From: DASRHD01 sp035485575
GTDB lineage: Bacteria; Verrucomicrobiota; Verrucomicrobiia; Opitutales; Opitutaceae
DNA length: 64,000 bases
Reading direction: 5' to 3'
Assembly: GCA_035485575.1 (NCBI GenBank)
Contig: DATHNW010000019.1
Span: 1 to 64,000 of the forward strand
Positions 1 to 9,250 of this stretch are shown piece by piece (position 1 is the stretch's first letter; every line of letters starts with the position of its first letter). Both the position numbers and the translations under genes were made by a program. The notes under the pieces were generated by a model, which worked only from the letters and a program-made list of their open reading frames with translations, was not told the DNA's origin and ran no database searches.

Positions 1-1431
1 CTGGACCTGGTACGTGCCGGCTGTGATGGCTGGCGTCGTGAAGGTGATGGTCTGGCCGGCCGCGGTGGAGTTGAGGAACTCGACCACCCCGCCGCTGGCA
101 TTGGCGTCATTGCTGATGCTCACCGTCGCACCGGTGCCAACCGGCGACAGGTTCTCGGCTTCCAGGGTGATCACGCCGCCGACGCTGATGGTGTAGGCGG
201 CGCTGGCGACCGTGCTATCGGTTGAGCCGCTCTTGTAAGCGATGGCCTTGAGGCTTTCCGAGGCGCCGACGTTTATCGGGCCGGAATAGAGCGTCCCTGC
301 GGTTTCCGAAGGCGTGCTGCCATCGGTGGTGTAACGGATCGAGGCGCCAGCTGTCGCCGTGCTGATCGTCACCGATTGCGCGATGGAGTAAGTGCCACCA
401 GCGGGACTGAAGGTGGGCGCCGCGACCTGTGGGGGCGGAAGGTTGATCGTATAGGCCGAGCTCGTGACCGCGCTGTCGGTAAAGCCAGTCATGTACGCAA
501 TGGCCTTGAGGGTCGCGCTGCTGCTGATGGTCACCGGGCCGGAATAGAGCACGCCAGCAGTTTCCGAAGGCGTGCTGCCGTCGGTGGTGTAACGGATCGA
601 GGCGCCGTTGGTAGCCGACGTGATAGTCACCGTTTGCGCACTGGTGTACGTGCCACCGCCGGGGCTGAAGACCGGGGCGGAGGCGGCGGAGACTCCATTC
701 AGCGTGCCGACGCTCAGGTTGCTGATGTAAACCGTGCGGGACTTGGTGAGATCGGACTGCACTGGGCCGGCCCGATTGTAGATGCCGCAGTCAAAACGCG
801 CCAGTGTGCCGGCCGGGTCGTCCCAGCCGATGCCCGTTTTTGAGAAGCACTGCACGCCGTCGATCCAGACGGTGATATGGCCGCCCGTGCCGGTGACATA
901 TTTGGTTTCCACGCGAATGTCATACCAGCGGTTGGCGACCACCTTGACGCCCAGTGACGTCCATGAGGTATGGCCGTTGGCGACGATGAAGAGGTTGCCC
1001 GCCGTATCGCCCTGCATTTCCCAGAGCGGCCCGCCAGGACGGATGTTCTGCGCAAAATTGGCATCGATGTTCGTGCTCGTTGTCATATAGCCGAAGGCAT
1101 AATTGACGGTCGTGCCGAGAGGATATTGGTAGCCGGGAGCGCTCGAGGCCCAACTGCGCGGCATGGTAGTGGAGGAAGTCCGGTAATTGTCGCCCGCGAG
1201 CCAGATGACCCGCAGCACCTGGCCGCGCTGTCCGATGGGGTCGGGGGCAAGCTGGATGCGATCCACCGGGAGGTCGGTCGGAGAACGCTCAAAGCCGTCC
1301 ATATTGGAACTAAAGTCTTGCGAAAAGACGATCGTGCCGGCCGCGGTCGGGCCGTCTTCGGCGTGAACAGCCGCCGTCAGGGCGACGCAGAGGGAGAGCA
1401 AAGCAATTCTAACATAGGGGATGTTTTTCAT
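1..1431 (-). CDS. Secreted lyase-like / CHB_HEX / CBM-type protein, 3' end outside window
   Basis: Open frame of 477 codons with no stop before the left edge, so the C-terminus is missing. Residues 1-24 form a signal peptide (MKNIPYVRI, then LLSLCVALTAAVHA). Residues about 30-235 look like a jelly-roll domain of the polysaccharide lyase/concanavalin type (FSQDFSSNMDGFER, later VWIDGVQCFSKTGIGWDD). Two tandem chitobiase/hexosaminidase C-terminal-like modules follow (about 255-410), each with the signature SIRYTTDGSTPSETAG. The last visible part, starting ITLEAENLSPVGTG, resembles a CBM6/CBM35-type module. The export signal and adhesive modules suggest an extracellular polysaccharide-acting or polysaccharide-binding protein. 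No catalytic residues are assigned. It lies downstream of nadE on the same strand across a 187 bp gap. Confidence 0.75.
   Translation of the reverse strand, partial: MKNIPYVRIALLSLCVALTAAVHAEDGPTAAGTIVFSQDFSSNMDGFERSPTDLPVDRIQLAPDPIGQRGQVLRVIWLAGDNYRTSSTTMPRSWASSAPGYQYPLGTTVNYAFGYMTTSTNIDANFAQNIRPGGPLWEMQGDTAGNLFIVANGHTSWTSLGVKVVANRWYDIRVETKYVTGTGGHITVWIDGVQCFSKTGIGWDDPAGTLARFDCGIYNRAGPVQSDLTKSRTVYISNLSVGTLNGVSAASAPVFSPGGGTYTSAQTVTITSATNGASIRYTTDGSTPSETAGVLYSGPVTISSSATLKAIAYMTGFTDSAVTSSAYTINLPPPQVAAPTFSPAGGTYSIAQSVTISTATAGASIRYTTDGSTPSETAGTLYSGPINVGASESLKAIAYKSGSTDSTVASAAYTISVGGVITLEAENLSPVGTGATVSISNDANASGGVVEFLNSTAAGQTITFTTPAITAGTYQVQ
302..606. repeat. Direct DNA repeat in CHB_HEX modules (47 bp, 258 bp apart)
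   Basis: The stretches at 302-348 and 560-606 are identical except for one base. The 258 bp offset is exactly 86 codons, so they mark tandem duplication of one CHB_HEX-type module within the gene on the minus strand. Confidence 0.8.
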
Positions 1432-1618
1432 GACGGGGGTAGGGTTATCCAAGGCCAGGACTGGCGGGAATTGGCCCGGCAAAAGGGTAGGAGCCGAGCC
1501 TGGACCAGAACTGCGCCGCCAGCGTCGTAACAATCGAAGCGCGCGGGCAAGTTTTATGAGTCGATATCACTCATTTGAGCGATGGCGGCCAAGAGTCTGT
1601 TATGAGCGGTTGAAAAGC

Positions 1619-3283
1619 TCAGCTCACGTATTTCTGCACGATCGGAATGCGCCGGCCGACGCCAAAGGCGAGGGGCGTGATTTTCAGGCCGGGGGCGGCC
1701 TGTTTGCGCTTGTATTCGTTCAAATCGACCTTGCGCACGACGTCGTTGACCACGGTCGCAGCGAAGCCCTGCGCGAGCAGGTCGCGGCGGGAGAGGCCTT
1801 CCTCGACATAGCCGCGCAGGATGGAGTCGAGCATGTCGTAGGGCGGCAGGCTGTCCTGATCGAGCTGGTCGGGACGCAGTTCGGCACTGGGCGGTTTGTC
1901 GATACTCGATTGCGGGATGGGCGGGGTGCGTCCGACGCGTCGCGCGTCTTCGTTGATCCAGCGGGCGAGGGCGTAAACCTGTGTCTTGAACACGTCGCTG
2001 ATGACGGCAAGACCGCCGGCCATGTCGCCGTAGAGCGTGCAATAACCGACCGCGACCTCGCTCTTGTTGCCGGTGGTGAGGAGCAGCGAATTGAACTTGT
2101 TGGAGAGCGCCATCATGAAGACGCCGCGGATGCGGGCCTGGATGTTTTCCTCGGCGACATCGCGTGCGCGGCCGGTGAAAAGCGGCCCCAGCGCGGCTTC
2201 GCACGCGGCCACGGCCTCGGCGATGACCATGGTTTCGAAGCGCAGGCCGAGGTTTTGCGCCAGCGCGCGGGCATCGTCGCGCGAGTGCTGCGATGAAATC
2301 GACGAGGGCAGGGAGATGCCAGTGACGTTTTCCGCCCCGAGTGCGGCGGCGGCAAGCACGGCGACGACCGCGGAGTCGATGCCGCCGCTGAGGGCGACCA
2401 GCGCACGGGTGAAGCCGCTTTTGTGCGCATAGTCGCGCAGGCCGAGCACAAGCGCGGCAAAGATGTCCGCCGGCGTGTCGTCGGTGGAGGGCTGCGGTTT
2501 GAAAGTCGGGGCGGGAGTATTCGTATCCACAATACGCAGCTCCTCGGAAAAAGCGGCAAGCTGGGCGATCACGCGGCCCTGGGCGTCGGCAGCGAGACTG
2601 CGGCCGTCGAAGATGAGTTCGTCATTGCCGCCCACGGCGTTGACGTAGGTCACCGGGCAGCCGAGCGTGCGCGCGGCCTCGGTCACGAGCGTCTGGCGCA
2701 GGTGGCTCTTGCCGTGGTGCCATGGGCTCGCGGACAGGTTGACCATGAGGTCGCAGCCCTCCGCGGCGAGCAGCTTCACCGGATCGAGCCCATGATAGAG
2801 CCGGCGGGTGGGAATCATCGGCAGCGTCCAGACATCCTCGCAGATAGTGATGCCGATTTTTTTGCCCGCGAATTCGACGGTGCGCGGCGCGGCGGCGGGC
2901 TCGAAATAGCGATCCTCGTCAAACACGTCGTAGGTCGGCAGCAGGCATTTGCGCGCGATCAGGAGGACTTCGCCGCGGTGGCAGAAGGCGGCGGCGTTAT
3001 AGAACGGACGGCCCTGGCCGGAAGTGTTGGTTTCGACAAAACCCACCAGCGCGGGCACGTCGCCGATGGCCGCGGCGACTCCCGCGAGGGTGGATTCTCC
3101 GTCCTCGACGAAGCGGCGCTTGAACAGCAGATCGCGCGGCGGATAGCCGCAGAGGACTAGTTCGGGAAAGACAACGAGTTCCGCGCCCTGCGCGACCAGC
3201 GCGGTGTAGGCATCGATGATTTTGCGGCTGTTGCCGGGGAAATCACCGACGATGGGATTGAGTTGGGCGAGACCGAGGCGCAT
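1619..3283 (-). CDS. nadE: Glutamine-dependent NAD+ synthetase
   Basis: Makes NAD+ from deamido-NAD+, ATP and ammonia drawn from glutamine, in the cytoplasm. At 554 residues it is the two-domain type. The N-terminal nitrilase-like amidase begins MRLGLAQLNPIVGD and carries the Glu-Lys-Cys triad in FPELVLCGYPP, ARKCLLPTYD and ICEDVW. The C-terminal synthetase has the pyrophosphatase loop LSGGIDSAVVA and the TTGNKSEVAVGY and LYGDMAGG segments. The ATG at 3283 starts the amidase fold correctly; the open frame runs upstream to 3385, but that extension resembles no family. It is divergent from the TolC-like gene with about 95 bp between the starts. Confidence 0.95.
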   Translation of the reverse strand: MRLGLAQLNPIVGDFPGNSRKIIDAYTALVAQGAELVVFPELVLCGYPPRDLLFKRRFVEDGESTLAGVAAAIGDVPALVGFVETNTSGQGRPFYNAAAFCHRGEVLLIARKCLLPTYDVFDEDRYFEPAAAPRTVEFAGKKIGITICEDVWTLPMIPTRRLYHGLDPVKLLAAEGCDLMVNLSASPWHHGKSHLRQTLVTEAARTLGCPVTYVNAVGGNDELIFDGRSLAADAQGRVIAQLAAFSEELRIVDTNTPAPTFKPQPSTDDTPADIFAALVLGLRDYAHKSGFTRALVALSGGIDSAVVAVLAAAALGAENVTGISLPSSISSQHSRDDARALAQNLGLRFETMVIAEAVAACEAALGPLFTGRARDVAEENIQARIRGVFMMALSNKFNSLLLTTGNKSEVAVGYCTLYGDMAGGLAVISDVFKTQVYALARWINEDARRVGRTPPIPQSSIDKPPSAELRPDQLDQDSLPPYDMLDSILRGYVEEGLSRRDLLAQGFAATVVNDVVRKVDLNEYKRKQAAPGLKITPLAFGVGRRIPIVQKYVS

Positions 3284-3379
3284 GGAGAGAGGGCAAACGT
3301 GAGGAGGAAATGGCGCGCTGACAACTCTGAGACTTGCACTTCGCAACGCGGAATGGGATTTTTTGCCGCTTCCTGCGTC

Positions 3380-4696
3380 ATGCACCTAATGCGTTTACTT
3401 CTATTTCTGCTGCCATTGGCGGTTGCGACGGCAACGATTGTCCGCGCGGACGAACCGGCCCCGCTCACGCTCGAACACGCCTTTGCGTCAGTTGAACACG
3501 TCAACCTGAACGTGTTCCTCAGTCGCGAAGCCGCCGTCCAGGCCGCCGAGGCCGCCTACCGGCAGCGCGCGGGCATCCTGCCGCAGATCGCGCTCGACGC
3601 CCAGCAGCAGCGCGAGCTCACCGTCAGCAGCCAGAACGGCGGTCTGACGCAAACCGGCCCGTACAACCGTTTCGACGGGCAGATCACGGCCAGCTATGAC
3701 CTGCTCGACGCCGCGCAAATCGAGACCTACCGCTCCGCGCACACGGGCGCCCAGGGCGCCCAGCTCGATTACCAGGCCACGCTGCAGCAGGTGTTCGCAA
3801 CGGTGGCGCAGGCGTATTTCACCCATTTGCGCAACCTGCACCAGATCGACGTGCTCGACTCCAACATCGCCCGTGCGAAATCGCTGCTCGATCTCGCCGA
3901 GACGCAGCTGCACGCCGGCGTGGCCACGCAGATCGACGTCACCCGCGCCGAGGCCGAACTCGCCACCGACGAACAGGCGCGCCTGCAGCAGGACACCGTG
4001 GTTTACCAAAGCGAACTGCAGCTGCAGCGCCTGCTCGACCTCGACCTGTCGAAGCCGCTCAAGCTCGATGATTTTCCCGTGCAGCACGTGGATGCAGAAC
4101 CGCTCGATGCGGGCACCGAACATCGCGCCTTCGCGCTGCGCTCCGACTACCTGAGCGCCAAAAGCCAGGTTAGGCAGAATCAGCAAAGCGTGCTCGCGGC
4201 CAGATTCGAGAGCCTGCCCGTGCTCAGCCTCTTTGGCGATTACGGCTATGCCAATCAACGCGCCTTCGATGGCGGCGATCACGAGGAATGGCTCGCCGGA
4301 GTGGAGTTCAATCTGCCCATTTTCGATGGGCTCCGGGCCCGCTCCGACCGGCACACGGCGCTTTCCCGCCTACGCGCACAGGAACGCAGTCTGCACGATC
4401 TCGAAACGCAGATCTCCTCGGAAGTCCGCCTCGCAATCCAGGATGCGCATTCGCGCTTTGCGCAGATCGCCGTGGCGGAAAAAAGCCGGCAGCTCGCCGA
4501 CCAGCAATTGCAGCTGGCCAGCCTGCGCTTCAAGCAGGGCGTGGCCGACAACCAGGAAGTCATCGACGCGCAAAACGGCCTGGTCGTCGCCGAGGACAAC
4601 CTCAACGACGCCATCTATCTCTACAATCTCAGCCGCGTCGAGCTGGCCCGCGCCAAGGGCGAGGTGCGGAATATCCTGCAGGAGAGGGCGCCTTGA
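3380..4696 (+). CDS. TolC-family outer membrane efflux protein
   Basis: Outer-membrane channel of the TolC/OEP family, 438 residues, close to family length. A signal peptide is evident (MRLLLFLLPLAVATATIVRA, with an alternative ATG three codons upstream). The mature part is the usual alpha-helical duplication with repeated LxxAExxLxAGVATxxDVxxA patterns (DLAETQLHAGVATQIDVTRAEAEL) and a second copy near SLRFKQGVADNQEVIDAQ. No inner-membrane pump or adaptor lies beside it, so its partner is not visible. Its stop overlaps the next start by 4 bp, suggesting cotranscription with maf. Confidence 0.9.
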   Translation: MHLMRLLLFLLPLAVATATIVRADEPAPLTLEHAFASVEHVNLNVFLSREAAVQAAEAAYRQRAGILPQIALDAQQQRELTVSSQNGGLTQTGPYNRFDGQITASYDLLDAAQIETYRSAHTGAQGAQLDYQATLQQVFATVAQAYFTHLRNLHQIDVLDSNIARAKSLLDLAETQLHAGVATQIDVTRAEAELATDEQARLQQDTVVYQSELQLQRLLDLDLSKPLKLDDFPVQHVDAEPLDAGTEHRAFALRSDYLSAKSQVRQNQQSVLAARFESLPVLSLFGDYGYANQRAFDGGDHEEWLAGVEFNLPIFDGLRARSDRHTALSRLRAQERSLHDLETQISSEVRLAIQDAHSRFAQIAVAEKSRQLADQQLQLASLRFKQGVADNQEVIDAQNGLVVAEDNLNDAIYLYNLSRVELARAKGEVRNILQERAP

Positions 4697-5271
4697 GCGC
4701 GCCGCGACTGATACTGGCCTCCGCCTCGCCCCGCCGCCAGCAGCTCCTGGCGGAAATGGGGCTGGCCTTTGACGTCATGCCGGCCGAGGTCACCGAACAC
4801 GAGGCGCCGGACGCCGATCCGCGCGCGATGGTCGCGCACAACGCCGCGCTCAAGGCCGAATGGGTGGCCGCGCGCCATCCCGACGCCCTCGTGCTCGGCG
4901 CCGATACGACGGTGTTTATCGATGGCACCGTGCTCAACAAGCCCGGCAACCTGGCCGAAGCCCGTGCCATGCTTCGGCGCCTCGCCGGCCGCACGCACAC
5001 GGTCTTCACCGGCCTCGCCCTGCGCCGCGTCCGCGACGATCTTCGCCTCGACGACGGCGTGACCAGCGAGGTGACTTTCAAAAACTTCGACGATGCGGCC
5101 ATCGACGCCTACTTTCGCATCGTGAACCCACTCGACAAGGCCGGCGCCTATGGAATCCAGGAAGGCCGCGAGCTCATTATTGCCGGCTGGCACGGGTCTT
5201 TCACCAATATCATGGGCCTGCCGGTCGATGAAACGAAACAAATTTTGACCCGCGCGGGTCTTCAGAGTTGA
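4693..5271 (+). CDS. maf: Maf-like nucleotide pyrophosphatase
   Basis: Maf/HAM1-superfamily nucleoside triphosphate pyrophosphatase of 192 residues, thought to remove modified or non-canonical nucleotides. It has the signature ILASASPRRQQLL at the N-terminus, the acidic VLGADTTVFIDG segment, and the DKAGAYGIQEGR and FTNIMGLPV motifs near the C-terminus. Only a TTG start (4693) fits the family N-terminus; it forms a TTGA overlap with the stop of the preceding TolC-like gene. The family is often found near cell-envelope or division genes. Confidence 0.92.
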   Translation: MSAPRLILASASPRRQQLLAEMGLAFDVMPAEVTEHEAPDADPRAMVAHNAALKAEWVAARHPDALVLGADTTVFIDGTVLNKPGNLAEARAMLRRLAGRTHTVFTGLALRRVRDDLRLDDGVTSEVTFKNFDDAAIDAYFRIVNPLDKAGAYGIQEGRELIIAGWHGSFTNIMGLPVDETKQILTRAGLQS

Positions 5272-5292
5272 GTTGCATCCAGTTTCCGCCCG

Positions 5293-6411
5293 ATGAACCA
5301 GCTGCTCGAACCAGAAACGCCCCCGGCCAAACGCGGGCGCATTCCGCGCTTTTTGCGCGACGATGACACGCAGTCGGCCGTCGTCGGCATCCTGCTCACC
5401 CTCATTCTCTGGCCGCTGCTCATCTGGACCTTCAGCTGGGCCATCGGGCATTTGCATGGCGCGTCCAACGTCAAGCTCGCCCTTACGCCGCGTACAAATC
5501 AGTTCAACATCGAGCTCGCGCCGCAGGAACTTCGCCAGCCCAAGCCGCCTCCGCCCAACCGCTTTGTCGAGGCCAACCCCGACGCGCCGGAACACATTCC
5601 CGACAAGACGCAAAACTTTGCCGCGCACAACCAGCAGGCCGCGCAGCCCAAGCCCTCGCCCAAAACCGGCAACGACCATCCCGAGACCACCGGTAAAAAG
5701 GACATCGATTCCACACAAATCGTCGACGGCCACCTGGCCGACAAACAACCGGTGCCGACCCCGCCCGAGCCCGCAACCCCGCCCAACACCACGCCGAAGG
5801 CAGCGCCCATCCGTGAACAAAACCCGCTGACCGGCCACGAGAAGGACGAAGGCGAGGACAAGAACGCCTTTGGCACCAACCTTGGGCAGGTCGCGGAAAA
5901 CGTGCAGAACGTGCCTAACAAGGTCGAGGGCGTGAAAGAGGCCCCGCTGATCGAGGGCGCCAATTCGACCACCCCGCAAATCGATCCCAAGCACCCGATG
6001 CCGCGCCGGACGCTCAGCCAGCAAAATGTGCGGCCGGCCATTTTTGCGGACAATCCCACCGGCACCAGCAATATCGGCCTCGCTTCATGGGATGCACGGT
6101 GGAGCAATTATGGCCAGTACCTGCAGCAGCTGATTGATACGGTACAGGCCCAATGGGACAAGCTGTTGACCAACGCCGGATCCCTGCCGGCCTCGGGCAC
6201 CCACGTCGTCGTGACTTTCCGCCTGAAGTCGGATGGCACGGTTTCCGAAATCCTCAAGGTCGATGGGGACGCCGGCAAGCTGGGCGAGACCTATTGCGCC
6301 AGCGCCATCACGATTCCCGGCACGGCGCCCGGCTATGGCAAGTGGACGGATGATATGGTCGCCATCCTCGGCGACCAGCAGGACCTGACGTTCGCGTTTT
6401 ATTATTACTAG
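5293..6411 (+). CDS. TonB/TolA-like periplasmic protein with N-terminal anchor
   Basis: A 372-residue protein with one membrane segment at about 38-58 (VVGILLTLILWPLLIWTFSW), a long proline-, lysine- and charge-rich spacer (about 80-250), and a folded C-terminal region of about 100 residues (THVVVTFRLKSDGTVSEI). The topology and C-terminal beta pattern match TonB/TolA-type envelope proteins. The Pro-rich spacer fits reaching across the periplasm. The family assignment rests on architecture, not a strong motif. It sits between maf and a pseudouridine synthase whose GTG start overlaps its stop by 1 bp. Confidence 0.6.
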   Translation: MNQLLEPETPPAKRGRIPRFLRDDDTQSAVVGILLTLILWPLLIWTFSWAIGHLHGASNVKLALTPRTNQFNIELAPQELRQPKPPPPNRFVEANPDAPEHIPDKTQNFAAHNQQAAQPKPSPKTGNDHPETTGKKDIDSTQIVDGHLADKQPVPTPPEPATPPNTTPKAAPIREQNPLTGHEKDEGEDKNAFGTNLGQVAENVQNVPNKVEGVKEAPLIEGANSTTPQIDPKHPMPRRTLSQQNVRPAIFADNPTGTSNIGLASWDARWSNYGQYLQQLIDTVQAQWDKLLTNAGSLPASGTHVVVTFRLKSDGTVSEILKVDGDAGKLGETYCASAITIPGTAPGYGKWTDDMVAILGDQQDLTFAFYYY

Positions 6412-7187
6412 TGAGCGCGCTGCCGGAAAGCTTCTGGTCAACGCTGCCGCTCGGGCCCGGCGTGCAGCTGCTGGCCCGCGATCCCAACGGCCTCGCTGCC
6501 TTCGACAAGCCGGCCGGCGTGCTGTCGCATCCCAACAAGCGCGGCGACGAACCCCGCTCGCTGCTCAGCGCCCGCTATGACGCGATCGGCGAATTTTTTT
6601 ATTGGAACGACGAGGCGGCGGGCGAGGGAAGCACCGAACTGCCGCCGCGCCTCTGGCTGCTCAACCGCCTAGACTCACATACCTCAGGCGTGATCCTCGC
6701 CGCGGCGAACGAGGAACTCGCGCGCGAAATCCGCACGCAATTCGAACGCCGGGAAGTGCGCAAGACCTACCGCGCGCTCGTCTTCGGCGCGCCGATCCAG
6801 CGCCAGCAGTCCTGGCGCGACCGGCTGTTCGTGCGCCGGCAGGGCGGGCACATCCGCGCGACCACCGACGGCGGCCTGCCCGCCGAGAGCCTGATGCAGG
6901 TCATTCGCACGGGCCGCCGCACGCCGCGCCTGTCGCTCCTCCAGCTCGAGCCGCACACCGGCCGCAGCCACCAGCTGCGCGCGCAGTGCACCAAGCGCGG
7001 CCTGCCCATCGTCGGCGACGCGAGTTACGGCGATTTCAAACGCAATCGCGAGTTCGCGCGCCGCACCGGCTGCAAACGCCTCTTCCTGCACTCGCTCGAA
7101 AGCAGCTTCGACTACCGTCTGCGCGGGAAACGGTTTTCGTTTTCCGCCCAGGCGCCGTTGCCCCCGGAATTTGAGGAGTTCCTTTGA
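6411..7187 (+). CDS. RluA-family RNA pseudouridine synthase
   Basis: Converts uridine to pseudouridine in rRNA or tRNA. The 258-residue protein has the family catalytic motif with the nucleophilic aspartate (LLNRLDSHTSGVIL), the upstream AFDKPAGVLSHP motif, the RKTYRALVFG strand and the C-terminal HTGRSHQLRAQC segment. It lacks an N-terminal S4 domain, so it is the short RluA/TruC-like type; the target base cannot be told from the sequence. It starts at GTG 6411, overlapping the previous stop. Confidence 0.9.
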   Translation: MSALPESFWSTLPLGPGVQLLARDPNGLAAFDKPAGVLSHPNKRGDEPRSLLSARYDAIGEFFYWNDEAAGEGSTELPPRLWLLNRLDSHTSGVILAAANEELAREIRTQFERREVRKTYRALVFGAPIQRQQSWRDRLFVRRQGGHIRATTDGGLPAESLMQVIRTGRRTPRLSLLQLEPHTGRSHQLRAQCTKRGLPIVGDASYGDFKRNREFARRTGCKRLFLHSLESSFDYRLRGKRFSFSAQAPLPPEFEEFL

Positions 7188-7239
7188 CAGCCACTTGAAA
7201 ATGCGCGGAATGTGCTGAGTCTGTGCCGCCGCTCATGCC

Positions 7240-8283
7240 ATGATTTTGCCGAAAGCCAACCGCCTCACGCCCGAGCAGCTCGCGGAAGTCACGCGGGTCG
7301 TGACGGAGTTTGGCTGCAAGATCCAGCCGATCATCGGCGCGGTCAGGACGATTTATGCCATTGTCGGCGACGAACGCGATGAGCTGATGATCAACCGGCT
7401 CGAGGGCCTGCCCTATGTCGAGCGCATCGACCGCATGCAGTCGCCGTTCAAGCTCATGGACAAGCGCTCGGATCTCGCGAGCCATCGCATTGTGCTCGGC
7501 GGCGTGACGCTTGGCGAGGAGCTGCTCGTCATCGCGGGCCAGTGCACGATCGACCCCAAAAACCCGAATTTTTTCCATGAGACCGCCGAGGCCGTGAAGG
7601 AAGCCGGCGCGCACGTGCTGCGCGGCGGCGTGTGGAAGCCGCGCACGAATCCGTATTCGTTCCAGGGCGACACGAAGTCACTCGACATCCTGATGGAGGC
7701 CCACCGCCGCACCGGCCTACCTGTCGATGCCGAGGTGATGGACGAACACCACCTGGGCCTGGCGCTCGACGCCGGCGTGCACATGCTCCAGATCGGCGCG
7801 CGCAACGCCCTCAACTACTCGCTGCTTCGCGCCATCGGCCGCGCCGTGGCTGAACGCGACACCGTCGTACTGCTCAAGCGCGGCCTGCACATGGGACCGC
7901 TGAGCGAATTCATTTCCGCCGCCGAATACATCGCATCGTTCGGCAATCCCAACATCATCCTCTGCCCCCGCGGCACTGCGCCCGCGCTCGATGGCTATCG
8001 CAACCATCCCGACGAATCCATCACACCATTGCTGAAGGAAAAGACCTGGGCGCCCGTCGTGGTCGACCCCTCCCATTCGGTCGGCAAGGCTGCCTACGTG
8101 CCCGCCTGCGCGCTCGCCGCCGTGGCCTACGGCGCCGACGGACTCTGCATAGAAGCCCACGTCGAGCCCGCGAAGGGCATCGGCGACGATCCGAAGCAGG
8201 CCCTCACGCCGGCCGTGCTGGCCGAAACCATCACCCAGGCCCGACAAGTGTGGGCACTCCGGCATCACGCCGGGGTCTCTTGA
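7240..8283 (+). CDS. aroF: 3-deoxy-7-phosphoheptulonate synthase (DAHP synthase, type I-beta)
   Basis: First step of the shikimate pathway, condensing phosphoenolpyruvate and erythrose 4-phosphate. The 347-residue protein has an N-terminal ferredoxin-like extension of about 70 residues (TEFGCKIQPIIGAVRTIYAIVGD) typical of the I-beta/Thermotoga type, then the TIM barrel with VIAGQCTID, LRGGVWKPRTNPYSFQG, LQIGARNALNY and VVVDPSHSVGK. The extension is the regulatory domain in related enzymes. It is probably its own transcription unit; a TTGACA at 7184 could be a -35 box, but no convincing -10 follows. Confidence 0.95.
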   Translation: MILPKANRLTPEQLAEVTRVVTEFGCKIQPIIGAVRTIYAIVGDERDELMINRLEGLPYVERIDRMQSPFKLMDKRSDLASHRIVLGGVTLGEELLVIAGQCTIDPKNPNFFHETAEAVKEAGAHVLRGGVWKPRTNPYSFQGDTKSLDILMEAHRRTGLPVDAEVMDEHHLGLALDAGVHMLQIGARNALNYSLLRAIGRAVAERDTVVLLKRGLHMGPLSEFISAAEYIASFGNPNIILCPRGTAPALDGYRNHPDESITPLLKEKTWAPVVVDPSHSVGKAAYVPACALAAVAYGADGLCIEAHVEPAKGIGDDPKQALTPAVLAETITQARQVWALRHHAGVS

Positions 8284-8290
8284 ATTTGCC

Positions 8291-9250
8291 ATGACCCGTT
8301 TCCGCCGCATCCTGATTCTTTTCGGCCTGGCCGCGGCCATGCCATCCCTTTTCGCCATGACCGCCGTGCGCTTGAAAAGCGGCGCCGAGATCAAGGGCGA
8401 TATCCTCAGCGAAAAAGCCGACCACATCGTCATGGATCTCGGCTTTACCGTCGTCACCGTGCCGCGCGACGAGATCGACCACATCATCGCCGAAAAGGCG
8501 CCGCCGGCTTCCGCGGCCGGGGAGGAGTCGTCCGACCTCTATCGCGTCAGCTCCGCCCAGCCCAGCCTCACCGTGAAGGAAAACGTCGACCGCTGCGGCG
8601 ACGCCGTGGTCGAGGTGCGCACGCCCATCGGCCTTGGCTCGGGCTTCTTCATCCATCCGTCCGGTTACGTTCTGACCAACGAGCATGTCATTTCCGGCGA
8701 GTACAAGATTTCCATCACGCAATTCCGGCGCGGCCCGACCGAGCTCGAACGCGTGCAGTTCAACAATGTCCGCATCGTGGCCTTCGATTCGCGCCTCGAC
8801 CTTGCCTTGCTGAAAATCGAGGACACGGGCACGACCATCTTTCCCACCGTACCGATCGGCGACTCCAGCGCTCTGACGGAGGGCCAGACCGTGTTTGCCA
8901 TCGGCAGCCCCCTCGGCCTCGATCGCAGTGTCTCGCAGGGTATCATCGCCCAGAAAAACCGCCCGCTGGACGGCCAGCTCTACATCCAGACCACGGCGCA
9001 GGTGAACCCCGGCAATTCCGGCGGCCCGCTCTTCAACCTCCGCGGCGAAGTCGTCGGGGTGAACGATATGAAGGCGATGATGATCGGCGTCGAGGGGCTC
9101 AACTTCGCCGTGCCCTCGGCGGTGGTGAAAAGTTTCCTGCAGAACCGCGACGCCTTCGCCTTCGATCCGCGCAATCCGAACGCGGGCTACCGTTACCTTG
9201 ACCCGCCGCAGCCGGTCAAAGCCCTGCCCGCGCCGCTCAAGCTTCCATGA
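8291..9250 (+). CDS. Secreted trypsin-like serine protease (HtrA-like, no PDZ)
   Basis: Periplasmic or secreted serine endopeptidase of 319 residues. There is a signal peptide at residues 1-22 (LILFGLAAAMPSLFA) and a small beta-rich N-terminal segment (VRLKSGAEIKGDIL). The chymotrypsin fold has the triad His in GYVLTNEHVI, Asp in DSRLDLALLKIE and Ser in NPGNSGGPLFN, as in DegP/HtrA. No PDZ domain follows, unlike DegP or DegS. It overlaps the next gene by 4 bp, so the three secreted proteins from 8291 to 13445 probably form an operon. Confidence 0.9.
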   Translation: MTRFRRILILFGLAAAMPSLFAMTAVRLKSGAEIKGDILSEKADHIVMDLGFTVVTVPRDEIDHIIAEKAPPASAAGEESSDLYRVSSAQPSLTVKENVDRCGDAVVEVRTPIGLGSGFFIHPSGYVLTNEHVISGEYKISITQFRRGPTELERVQFNNVRIVAFDSRLDLALLKIEDTGTTIFPTVPIGDSSALTEGQTVFAIGSPLGLDRSVSQGIIAQKNRPLDGQLYIQTTAQVNPGNSGGPLFNLRGEVVGVNDMKAMMIGVEGLNFAVPSAVVKSFLQNRDAFAFDPRNPNAGYRYLDPPQPVKALPAPLKLP

